From Mytilinidion resinicola (Eukaryota; Ascomycota; Dothideomycetes; Mytilinidiales; Mytilinidiaceae), in assembly GCF_010093595.1 (NCBI RefSeq), contig NW_022985444.1, positions 1,248,654-1,312,653 of the forward strand: a DNA stretch of 64,000 bases. Reading direction: 5' to 3'. This document shows positions 45,501-55,006 of the stretch, in pieces. The notes below the pieces were generated by a model. That model ran no database searches and was not told the origin of the DNA. It was given only the letters and a program-made list of their open reading frames with translations. The stretch's first letter is position 1. Each line of letters starts with the position of its first letter. Made by a program: the position numbers and the translations under genes.

Positions 45501-45584
45501 AACGTTGAACATGGGAAGGGCGGCATCAAGGTCCTGGATATTGCTCGTGCTTGGAGCAACATAGCCTCCAGCGTCGAAGGCCAT
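42516..45584 (-). CDS. PEP3: vacuolar sorting protein VPS18/PEP3 (HOPS and CORVET subunit)
   Basis: Exons 45584-45368, 45316-43572, 43520-42658 and 42600-42516 encode 969 residues, the usual length. An N-terminal beta-propeller (Pep3/Vps18 domain) contains GVIRRLFLDPSASHLIITTT; clathrin-like helical repeats fill the middle; the C-terminus is a RING-H2 with CYVC at 868-871, the CQHAFHSDC core and CVLC at 942-945. The first intron (51 nt, donor GTTCGT) removes an in-frame TGA at 45327-45329 and restores SPADIDDIDLPKK-like sequence, so the apparent stop is not real. The second intron also has a GTTCGT donor. Known role: core subunit tethering endosomes and vacuoles, with ubiquitin-ligase-type RING. 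Confidence 0.95.
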
Positions 45585-46262
45585 ACTGGGCAGGTCGTGT
45601 AGGTTCTGGCGGTTCTGGCCCGTCTATCATGATCCAACTACCGTATGACAGCTCCAGTGAGCAGAAGGTTCGCAAGGAGTATTCATTCTTGTAGTGGTAG
45701 CATTGCCTGTGCTGAAGCAGATGCCTAGGTGAGCATCATCGGAGCTTCGTCCTGGCGCCGGAACATATTCGGTCTTGGCGTGATCCCAGGGTGTAGGTAC
45801 GAAGTACATCCTGACGTCTCGTCATTCTTCATTTCTCTCCGCCCCTTTCAGAGACATCCACATGAAATGGCATCCGCCATAGGTAGCCAACTTGGGTCGA
45901 AGTGTCCTGCCTCTCTCTCCAAACGCTTCGCACGTAGCTGTGCCAAGATAAAGTATTCACGACGTTTATTTCTGAGCTCTCTAATGATATATGACCTAGC
46001 ACCACTAGGCGAGAAGACACGAGAATCATAACCATTGTTCATTGTTCGGTCTACTTTAGTAGAGGTTGATGTGAATTAAAATTGAAAATTTGTTGCACTC
46101 GCGAGTTTGCGTCACAAATAAGTAGGCTCTAAATGTCTTATCCGTTACACTCTCCAGTAAGTGATGAATGATCGAGGACTCTCTCCCTCCTCGTTTTCGT
46201 CAGACTCTATCAAGCTCTGATATTTTGAGTAGACTAGAAACAACAACCACGAAATTGCTGCG
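45585..46262. other. intergenic region
   Basis: 0.68 kb holding the VPS18 promoter and the 3' flank of the metallopeptidase gene. No gene or repeat recognised. Confidence 0.45.
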
Positions 46263-47127
46263 CTAGTTAAGATCGTTCGGGTCTGTCTCCCAGTTTTCAA
46301 TCCCGTAGTACGCTGCGGTAGCGAATAGGGCGAAAGTATCCGCGTTCCGTCTCGCCTCCGTCGGATTCTTCAAAGCGATTCTCATGATGCACTCTTGTCC
46401 ATAGCCACTGCACGCAAACGACCTCCCAAGCTCGCCTTTCACTGTTTCTTTAACGTCAACCGCTAAAAACATCAGTTTCAAATTGCTAAGCAAGCAGATA
46501 TAGATAACTCACCACCGTATTGAGAATGGAAGAGTTCGTGCAACAGAATATAAGCCTGAGTTCGATGTCCGAGATCTACTCGAGTTCGTTTGTCTGTGGG
46601 CGGTGCTATTTCGTACACTCTTTGCTTCTGCCAGTTGAAAAATGCGGGACAAATGTAGATGACCTCATCTCCGCGACTGTTTTGACAAGCAGGCACACCT
46701 CCTCTTTAGTAAATATCAGCAATACTCCAACTCTGATAGAGATTCGCACTCACTGTCCCGCTCTACAGCATCCATTTGGGCTGGAGCAATCGAAGTGGAC
46801 ATCCTTGATCGGCACGTTGGACTTGAATCTCGCCATCTTGTGGTACCTGGTGTTGATCTTCTCCATCGACACTCTTTGCCCGCTCTCGGCCCCGAACCAC
46901 GCCACCTGTGCAGCTGATTTCAGAGACGCTTCGGACGCTCCTACAGCCGCTTGTGCGAGCAACTGCATGTCATCGATGACATAATCAAGGACTTGGGCTT
47001 TTGTAGGTTTTCTATCTCCTAGCGACGCATCACATCCGTCGATGTGATAGCTGGCTCATTTTTCGAGTAATGGAGACGACAAGACCGGTAGCGCGAAGAG
47101 GATGAAAGAAAGAATGGAAGAAACCAT
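46263..47127 (-). pseudogene. secreted HExxH metallopeptidase (M35-like) with one in-frame stop
   Basis: Exons 47127-46754, 46703-46513 and 46462-46263 form 255 codons. A signal peptide (MVSSILSFILFALPVLSS) is followed by PLLEK, then TGA at codon 24 (47058-47056), then ASYHIDGCDAS in the same frame. The stop stands where secreted relatives carry the Arg of a Kex2 Lys-Arg site. Downstream sequence is intact: paired cysteines, and the zinc motif HELFH at about residues 180-184 followed by the third exon with further Cys. Layout fits fungal deuterolysin-like or Asp-zincin peptidases, which are secreted zinc endopeptidases. All splice sites are consensus and no frameshift exists, so inactivation is recent, or the stop is read through, or it is a sequence error. 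A TATATAAG tract lies about 90 bp upstream. Confidence 0.7.
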
Positions 47128-47849
47128 GACGGCTTATGAGATGAATATGTCCCTTTTCGACGATAGGGAACGGCGGCCAGTGAACTCAAGGAGTGATCAG
47201 AACTCTCGCATTCTTATATATCGGGCGCCATTATGGTGCTCGATTATAAGTGGGACATGATCCAAGATGTTATTAATATGCATCTTAGAAGATTGGCTGA
47301 TGATACTAGGGATGCAAATCTCAAGCCGGTCAGGGCTGAGCACCAAAGAGACTGTGGCATGGCCGTGATGAGTTTCAGATTGCGAACCACGGGATCATTA
47401 AGCACCTCACAAGGTCTCTCGTGGGTTCAGTTTCTCGCCAAGTCTGACATTGGTCACGATCGGGTTTGTGCAGGTCTCAATAGAATTACAGCCGCACTGA
47501 AATTTTCGCCGCATCCGGCCTATTTGTGCTCGTACCGAAAACCAGTTTCCCTAATGCGCTACCTAGCTACAACTCTTCAAGGCATCGTGAAACATCAGAA
47601 CTTGGCAGTCATGCAACCTTGGAAGGTACTCGTCGTACAGGTCCGTATTCATGAGCTGACCAATGGACGTGCCCATCTCAAATTCTTACAAGCGATGCCC
47701 CTGTCATACCTCACGTAACGATCATACTGGAGATAGGTTTTCAGCTAGTTGAGTAGCTATTATATACATCTGACGTTCATAGCTGTTGAAAAAGCCATTG
47801 ATCCCTTCAGCATCTAGTTCCCCGCCACTAGACTGGGAATTCGGGCATC
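47128..47849. promoter_or_regulatory. divergent intergenic region between two secreted-protein genes
   Basis: 0.72 kb between the metallopeptidase gene (minus) and the small secreted protein gene (plus). A 161-codon frame at 47233-47718 has no domain or signal peptide and is probably chance. The shared promoter region may co-regulate the two secreted proteins. Confidence 0.4.
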
Positions 47850-48659
47850 ATGTTGTCAACTTTCTCCTCCGCTTTTACTTTTCTTTACTTTCTGTCAGCT
47901 GTACCTCAAATCCTCGCCGCTGACTGCTTCGGAGGCGAGGGAGTAGACCCCGATGTCTCGAATGCCTGGCAACTCCGCCAACAAATATGCGGAAACAATG
48001 CATGCGACAACTCTGATGCCGCGCGAGGCGACAACCACTACTGCTCCCTATACACCTCCTTCAACGGTGGAAGATCTCAAGTCCAAATCCAACGGAATGA
48101 TCCGGCTGGAAAGTACGGAAACTGGTATGTGGGAGATCTTCCGTAGGGACAGAAAGATCTGGATCTTCGTCGCTAACGTGGATTCCTAGCTGGGCTGCCA
48201 CGGAAGACATCATAAAGCAATGCTTGGATAACTCATCTGGGTCAGGCATTACTGGCGACCCAAACGGATCGTGGAGAGTGGGCGATGAGTGGTATTGGGT
48301 ATCGATATATCACAATGACTTGAATGATCCCTCTGGAGAAGTGTATGATGCTGAAGAACAAAAGTAAGCCCATGTTTCTCCCTTCTTCTTCCTAACTAAT
48401 TATCGGGATACTTTATTCCTTGGACGAGCTGACCATTTTGTTTCAGGTTAATGTTTGGACCGAATCAGTTCTGCCAAGGGCTATCTCCGGGTGGTGGGAA
48501 CAGCTGCATTAATATTCCTGACAACTGCTACATCGAAGTGCCGCTGTCGAACTCTGTTCCAAAAGTCAAGTGTCCAATGTGAGTGGAGTATTTCTTTCCC
48601 ATTACACCTGAAGCAATCAAAACTGACTATCGGACAGTCCGTCAGCGCCGGACGAGTGA
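47850..48659 (+). CDS. small secreted cysteine-rich protein
   Basis: Exons 47850-48124, 48190-48363, 48447-48578 and 48638-48659 encode 200 residues. The N-terminus is a clear signal peptide (MLSTFSSAFTFLYFLSAVPQILA) cut before ADCFGG. The mature part has about ten cysteines, an NGS-type sequon and a WAATEDIIKQCLDN block followed by Gly- and Trp-rich sequence, a layout common in fungal secreted proteins of unknown role, including effector candidates. It ends KCPIPSAPDE, with no GPI or membrane anchor. The four-exon model keeps frame at every junction with consensus sites. I do not recognise a named family; an effector role is only a possibility. Confidence 0.8.
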
Positions 48660-48934
48660 TTTTCAGGTCTGAAATGGAGAGTTGGGAGGCATCAGCTTAT
48701 ACGAGCGATCAGACAAGTATCATTACCTTCGTGGAGTACTGCCACCATGGACCAGACTATTTTATGTCATTTGTTTAAGCCCAATGTATTAGAGAGATAA
48801 GCTTGAGTAATTCAAAAGCACTGATGGACATTGGGAGTCTTTCCAACAATTTGTGCTGATCCTACAGTGGCTTCAAGACTAAGCAGACCAATTTTAGAAA
48901 CCTCACAATCGGCCTAGAGTAGCATCTAGGCCCG

Positions 48935-50848
48935 CTAGAGATGACGACCGATAAAGTCCCAGTCCCCTTCCTCGAAGTCACTATCGTCGCTGTCGTAGTC
49001 CCATCCGTACCCAATCCAGTTCTCCATTCCTCCTCTATTGCCTTCCTCAGCCGCGCTCTCCACCACCTCCGCCTTTCTCGGCGGATGGACCACGAACAAC
49101 AGCCCCGCACTCCCTTCAATCCCTGCACCGAGCAACTGCCATCTACCCCCTCCAAATTCTCCCAGCTCCTCCAACGCCGCCAGCACATCCTCTCTCCCGG
49201 CTTTGATGACCCAGATGCCACCTCGCGGGCCGCCAGAGAAGTGAGTAAAGGTCCCGTTTTCAGAGGCTATCCTCACTATCTTATCTGCGGGATAGTGGTA
49301 TAGTCTATGCTTCTTCCTTTTCTCCACCGCACGCTCATGGACCTCTTGGTCTAGCGCAACAGCGGCGGGGTCCGTGTTCCCGAGCGTCAGACTGAAGACG
49401 TGTGTTGCGTAGCCGTCTTCGCTGAAGAGGGTAACGGGGACTTGGGTTGTTGTGCCTACTTTCGGAATACGTATGTCATGGTCTGGGTCCGTGACTGGAG
49501 GTGGCCGGCCGCGAAAGCCTTGAGGAGGATTCGGATTATTCGGATCTGGTAGGTATTCGTGTGTATAATCGTCACGATCAATGTTGATTTCGTCCATGAA
49601 CATTTGGAATTCTTGTTCCATTTGGAATTCTGCTCTGCGGAGTCTCTCTAATGCTCTCTGTGCATTCTGTCTCCTGCCATCTAGATCTGCTCTCTGACGC
49701 TGGGCTTCAGGTCTGGGTGGTGCTCTCCCTGCCTCGAAGTCGGCTAGGTCTACTGGGTCTGGCAGTGTGCCCCGTCCTGCCTGTCGCTGTAGGTATCTGC
49801 GACGTGCGTGGCCAATTTGATCCTCAGCTCTCTGGTTTGCCGGCCGCTGACGCTTGGGGGGGTCATTCAGATCCTTTCGATCGCTCCGGACCCTTTGAAG
49901 CTCGTGAAACCGTGGCGCGGTGCCCATGGCCTGATCTGCGTTGGGTAGATGGTCGCGGTTCCGTGTGTTCTGAGTCCTGGCTTGGATGGCAGGACCCCCA
50001 TACGGCCTCTCGACGCCGGCGTAGGCTTCGGCTTCAGCTAGCATTTGCCCACTTGCTTCATCATCTGGCGGTATCCCCGGACGATAATGTCGTATGCCGA
50101 GAGAATTTGTACGCATAGGTTCGATCAAGCCCCGCAGGTTGCGGTCCACGACTTGGCCAGCAGGACCTGCATAACGCCCCTCAGCGTTGTTCCTAGCTCT
50201 AGCTCTATCTCGGTTTAGACCTGGTCGTTGCAAATGATCTGGACGTCCTGATCGAATGGCGGGACCTGGATCAGATGCATTGATGTTTCGTCCAGCTTCT
50301 GTTCCGAAGTTGTGACGCTGTGAGGTCGGCTCGAAGGGTTGATGGGCAGCGCGATCCGCATTCGCCTCCGCGGTATTTTGACCAGCTTCTCCTTCGAAGT
50401 CGTGATTCTGGAGCCACCACCCGAGGGGCGGAGAGTCCGGAGGTGTCGGCTCGCGTTCGTCCATCTCGTAGTCCGGCCGATTGCGAATCTCTTCACGTTG
50501 CTGCGGTGGAAGTGGCGGTAAGCCAGGGATATATTGTCTTCCAAATATTGCTTCGTATGCCAATATCTGAGCTAGAAAATCCTCCTCCCCTTCTTCTTGA
50601 GCTCGCGGCTGTTCGTTCGTGCCGTTGTTCGGTAGCTGCCTCGTTGCCCGCACATGCGGTTGAATGCGCGTCTCTTCGCGTCGCTGCTGTTGACCTAGGC
50701 GCCAACTCGGCAGGCCGGGAAGATCTGCTCGTCCATGTATTGCTTCGTGTGCGCGTATTTGAGCTAAGAAGTCTGGTGGATCACCCCCATTCCTTCTTCC
50801 TTCTTGAGCTTGGCGGTGTTCGTTCGAGAATTCGTTCTGAATTTCCAT
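48935..50848 (-). CDS. large disordered hypothetical protein with internal repeats
   Basis: One exon, 637 residues. The protein is rich in Arg, Gln, Asn, Pro and Asp. Two copies of a motif DFLAQI-A-EAI-GR---PGLP lie near residues 26-46 and 90-110, each followed by a Gln/Arg-rich linker; a second pair (NHDFEGEAGQN and RHNFGTEAGRN) follows near residues 150 and 185. The last 140 residues seem folded and carry hydrophobic strands (VTLFSEDGYATHVFSLTLG, GGIWVIKAGREDVLAAL), ending in an acidic SDDSDFEEGDWDF tail. No signal peptide or membrane helix. The long open frame supports coding. Function unknown. Confidence 0.7.
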   Translation of the reverse strand: MEIQNEFSNEHRQAQEGRRNGGDPPDFLAQIRAHEAIHGRADLPGLPSWRLGQQQRREETRIQPHVRATRQLPNNGTNEQPRAQEEGEEDFLAQILAYEAIFGRQYIPGLPPLPPQQREEIRNRPDYEMDEREPTPPDSPPLGWWLQNHDFEGEAGQNTAEANADRAAHQPFEPTSQRHNFGTEAGRNINASDPGPAIRSGRPDHLQRPGLNRDRARARNNAEGRYAGPAGQVVDRNLRGLIEPMRTNSLGIRHYRPGIPPDDEASGQMLAEAEAYAGVERPYGGPAIQARTQNTRNRDHLPNADQAMGTAPRFHELQRVRSDRKDLNDPPKRQRPANQRAEDQIGHARRRYLQRQAGRGTLPDPVDLADFEAGRAPPRPEAQRQRADLDGRRQNAQRALERLRRAEFQMEQEFQMFMDEINIDRDDYTHEYLPDPNNPNPPQGFRGRPPPVTDPDHDIRIPKVGTTTQVPVTLFSEDGYATHVFSLTLGNTDPAAVALDQEVHERAVEKRKKHRLYHYPADKIVRIASENGTFTHFSGGPRGGIWVIKAGREDVLAALEELGEFGGGRWQLLGAGIEGSAGLLFVVHPPRKAEVVESAAEEGNRGGMENWIGYGWDYDSDDSDFEEGDWDFIGRHL

Positions 50849-51620
50849 AGTCGCTGGAGTATATTTGTTTGTTGAAGGTTATCTGTAGACGAGTCGCGCG
50901 TTAGGCTATTTGAATATATTGTTCTGGATGCGCTTTGTTGTACGCCCTGTTGTGGTGATTCGCGCGCGATGAGTGGAAGAAGTAGTGGTTGGTGGAAGCG
51001 AGCGGAACAACAAAAGCACCGCCCATAGGCGTATGGAGCTCCGGTGATGCAAGAACTAAAAGCGAATTTTTCATCTAAGAGGCTAGTCATGTGAAATCCT
51101 CGAGAAAACACTGTCTTGAGAGGGTTGAAAACGAGCAAAAAAGAAAAGTCCCAGTAGCACTCGAACCAGGTCCTCACGGGGGCAAAACGATAGGCGTCAC
51201 GCCCTCTCCGAAGATCAGGTTATGTGAGCTGGCAACGAGAAACCTAACCACTTCCCCAAATAGATAGATTTTTTAAGCCGGAACGCTTGCCCATGATTAG
51301 TGGGTAAAGGCCATATTGGATGTCGAAGGAAATTAAACTGAATAAGTATCTTGAATAAGACTTTCTCTCAGCAAAATCTCAGACAGTGACTTTGTTGAAT
51401 TTACCTCAGATTCCTCAAAGTTTGAACAAATACCGCAAGAAGCGCCAGACAAGTGTATACACACGCAGGGAGTATCATGAAAGTGAGTTCGAGATAGGAG
51501 GTCAGGTGCCATTATATGAGATCGTTACTAGCTCGAGGCCAACAGCCAGATATTAGAGAAAATTCCCTTAAACCACACGTCGTAGACACCGTATACGCCT
51601 TGGTATAACCCCACGTCTCA
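50849..51620. other. intergenic region with a tRNA-like remnant
   Basis: 0.77 kb. At about 51145-51240, minus strand, a GGTTCGAGTGC B-box-like tract and an AGTGGTTAGG tract suggest a tRNA relic, but no cloverleaf can be folded. Otherwise nothing. Confidence 0.35.
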
Positions 51621-52176
51621 CTACTCAACCTTCCTTACCTTGCCGGTCTCAACCTCATAAATCCATCCGGTGAAATTAATGCCGCTCTCGACATTTTTGC
51701 TTTTGATCCACTCCAGATCGTTCTTCACCTCAGTCTCCAGATCCGGGAAAGTCAAGAACTCCAGGTCCTCAACCTCCTTCGCCGCCGCATCCCCCTTGTT
51801 CTTTGCGACGGCACTTCTTGCAACCGCATTATCAAAGGTCAACATCCCGCACCCAGTATGCTTTACGATCAGCACGTCGGTCGTGCCAAGGAGCTGCTGC
51901 GATATGACGAGGGATCGGAAGGCATCGCGGACAGAGCCGCCGGCATTGCGAATGATATGGGCGGCACCGAGAGGTATTCCGAAAGCGCTCTTCGGGTCGA
52001 TGCGAGCATCCATGCACGTTACTGTTTAAAATTAGGATAAGCTTCCAAGCTAGGGAGGATAGCAACTCACCAACTGCATATTTCTGGGACGGGGGGAGGG
52101 CAAGATGGCCCTCGGTGAAAGTCGAAGCATAAGCTTTGTTGCCATCGATAAGGTTCTGCACGGCTGGGGTAGACAT
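51621..52176 (-). CDS. beta-carbonic anhydrase
   Basis: Exons 52176-52071 and 52021-51621 encode 168 residues, the short form of the beta class. The zinc ligands and their partners are present: Cys38, Asp40 and Arg42 in TCMDARID, and His90 and Cys93 in KHTGCGM. The intron (49 nt) falls immediately before the CMDAR motif. No transit peptide is visible, so it should be cytosolic. Reaction: reversible hydration of CO2 to bicarbonate, supplying carboxylases. The C-terminus (INFTGWIYEVETGKVRKV) is the usual last strand of this subgroup. Confidence 0.93.
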
Positions 52177-52675
52177 GATGACGGGTCTGGGGTTTGTATG
52201 GTACAGTGGGTTTTCGTGTTTCTGAGCTGCTGGGATGTGCTAGCAATTACATTAGCAGCTGGGAAAGTGGTCTGATTTATTGTTCCCAGCTCCGAGACAG
52301 TTCTCCGCTTCAAAGGCAGCGTTGTGACAACGTGGGATGTTATTGCGCCATCGATGGCATTTCCTAGATCGACAATCTCGAGCGCATCCAGTTGAGTGGC
52401 AGCTGCGAGAACTGCTACTACGCCGGATCTGTCGATAAACTATAAGCCATCAAAAGAGGGGTTGTTGTGATTAGCTGATGATGGGAATGTCGACGGGATG
52501 TGGTGATGCCGAGCTCTGCGGAGGAAATACGCTATGCAAGCTTGGAATGCATACTAGTACCGAAGCGGACAGCTTTATTCTGTTCACCTGTGATTGGCAG
52601 GAAATCACCTCGATATTGCCTTGGAGGTGGGTTTCAGCACGTCTTGATTTTGGAAGTGGGATGAAGTGGCCCACA
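52177..52675. other. intergenic region
   Basis: 0.5 kb holding the carbonic anhydrase promoter and the amidase 3' flank. No gene recognised. Confidence 0.45.
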
Positions 52676-54570
52676 CTATGGAAACTTGGCAAACGGGAGT
52701 CCGATCTTTTCCTTGATATACTCCAATATTGCAAGCACCTTCTCGTCTTCATATCTCCTGCCCACTAGTTGCAAAGAGATTGGAAGTCCGTCGAACTTGT
52801 GCGGATCATCTGAAAGTTTAGCAGGCGAGTACTCTATTCAGCATTATGTCACTTACAAAGGTCCCAGTTGTCTCTGTCTACACCCCTTTTCGGCTCGTAA
52901 GCTCCGTCCTTTACATCGACACCTGCATCCACCTTGCTCACAGGAAACACTACCGCAGGATAGTTGAGCAGGTTCCACTGGCTAGTATAGCACCAGTATT
53001 TTGCAGTTCCGTGTTCTGGCGCAACTCCGGGGCCGACTGGGCAGAGAATAATATCAACCATGCCTCCAAGGTCTCCCGTAGCAGAATTACCTCCAGTGGC
53101 AGTTGCGGTCCAGGCATTAGCGTACTCTTTTCGATATGCCTCCCGCTCCTCAAGCCAGTAATTAAGCTCTCCCCGGGTGAGCTCCTTCACACATGGATTT
53201 TCTTTGATGATCCACTTGGTCAACGGACGCCAAGGTTCGCCAGATGAGTCGATGGCTGCGGCATCTTCTTCGCCTCCGTCTGGGTAGTATAAGTTCGATA
53301 TGATAGCCCAGGCTTCATCGTGTAGATGAGGCTTCCAATCGACTATTGTGACATTGGAGAGAGACCTCAGCTTCTCCACGACGGAGCTGAGGGCTCGGGT
53401 AACGGGTGGGTGAGGCTTCACTACCCCGTCGTGCCACATCACTGCGACCTTGAGCGGTTGCCTATCGGTAAGAGCGAGATTGGAATCCCAAGAAATGGGT
53501 ACAATCGCTGGTTCGGTGAGCCACGGCCTTGCGTCGAGCACAGCTTTCATGAAAAGCTTGATTCCGGAAAGACTAGTTGACAACGGTCCAGGAACGCTGT
53601 CGATAGTATCGGCTCCGGCCATGGCGTATCCCCAGCCATCTGTCGGTATACGAAAGGCGGTTGGCTTGAACCCATATATGCCATTGTTAGCAGCCGGGTT
53701 TCGGATGCTTCCTGATTCTTGTTACTTAATTAGTTTTAAATATGTAGTAATAATGAAATACCTCCAACATCCGATCCAATTCCCAAACAGCTACCTCTGA
53801 GAGCAATAAGAGCGCCTTCGCCGCCAGATGAGCCCCCGGAAGTGACGTCGCGGTTGTAAGGGTTCACGGTAACTCCGTAAAGATTGCTGTCAGTTTCAAG
53901 ATGCATCATGCTCTCTTTGTCAAATTAGCAAAACTCAAAGTGGCAATAATTTAGTAGAACGTACGTGGCTCCGTTGTTCTTGCATGGAACACGGCGCCGG
54001 CATTCCAGAGAATCTCAAGCACATGGGCATCCTCTTTGCCAATTTTATACCACCATGATACATAGCCGCAATGAACGCGCAGCCCGTCCATACCGATATG
54101 CTCCTTCACACTGATTGGTAGTCCATGAAGAGGTCCTATTGGCTTCTTGTATCTGGCATAGTGATCGTCGAGAAATTTAGCCCGTGTCAATGCGCGCTCT
54201 GGGAGCAATTCTGTTACACAGTTTGCCTGATCATGTTTAATATCTCTAACAATAGAAGGAAATCACCAACAAGTACCAGCTTCTGTGCGAGCGCTGCCCG
54301 TCTTAGGAAAGATTCAGTCACGGCAACAGAGCTCAATTGTCCCGACGCCAACAGTGAGACCAATTCCTCTGGGAGAAGCTCTGTGATTCGGAGGTCGTCA
54401 CCGCCTAGGAGAGATCCAGGTATATTCATAACGCTGTTCGGCATATTACTTTTAAGAGGTTCCGGAAGACTCGTTTCATAATCTTTCATGGTAGCATCTC
54501 TGTACTCCTGAGCCTCACGGGCGACCTCTTGCCAAGGCCTCTTGGGCCGTGGCGTCGGCGATTGGGGCAT
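52676..54570 (-). CDS. amidase signature family hydrolase (acetamidase-like)
   Basis: Exons 54570-54277, 54226-53965, 53914-53762, 53711-52857 and 52809-52676 encode 565 residues, typical for fungal amidases of the AmdS type. The Ser-cisSer-Lys triad is complete: Lys139 in ISVKEH, Ser214 in TSGGSSGGEGA and Ser238 after SDVGG, with the expected 24-residue spacing. The C-terminal SLQLVGRRYEDEKVL block is a family hallmark. No signal peptide. It hydrolyses a carboxamide to acid and ammonia; whether acetamide, formamide or a larger amide is not readable. It shares a 436-bp divergent promoter with the helicase gene. Confidence 0.92.
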
Positions 54571-55006
54571 TTTGAAGGAGGATGATCAGATTGGATAGTT
54601 TGGGGTATCGAAGATCTGAAAAGCCTGACGAGCAAGAAAGGCAACGATAATCATAAAAAGGAAACACTCCAGGATATCTGAAGGAGACTAGGAGAGAACG
54701 ACGTGTCAAAGTCGCACACAACGTCACCGAACACAGCTCTTGCCTATCTCCCGACCGAGTGAGGGTGAGGACGTCAAATTAAGCTTCTGTGAAGAGATCA
54801 TGATGGGCAGCCACGAAGGTGCTAAATTGGAGCGGAGGTGAGTCGAAGCACGTGCGTCTCAGCCTAGAAAGGCAGGGGGTCCGGCAAAACTGCGGGCTTT
54901 CTCTCATGCCCTAGTTTTTTCTTGATGATGCCGCGTTTCCCCTTGCCACCACCAGTTGCTTTCAGTGTGCTTTGTTCCCTATTCCAAACAAGTGAATTGA
55001 TCCTGA
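54571..55006. promoter_or_regulatory. divergent promoter between amidase and MSS116-type helicase genes
   Basis: 436 bp that must serve both genes. No TATA element is obvious; pyrimidine-rich tracts precede the helicase start. Confidence 0.45.

Noticed and set aside
47233..47718. 161-codon frame
   Set aside because: No domain, signal peptide or splice support, and it fills a divergent promoter region.
51145..51240. Possible tRNA on the minus strand
   Set aside because: A B-box-like tract exists, but the T-stem and acceptor stem do not pair and no anticodon arm can be placed; at best a relic.
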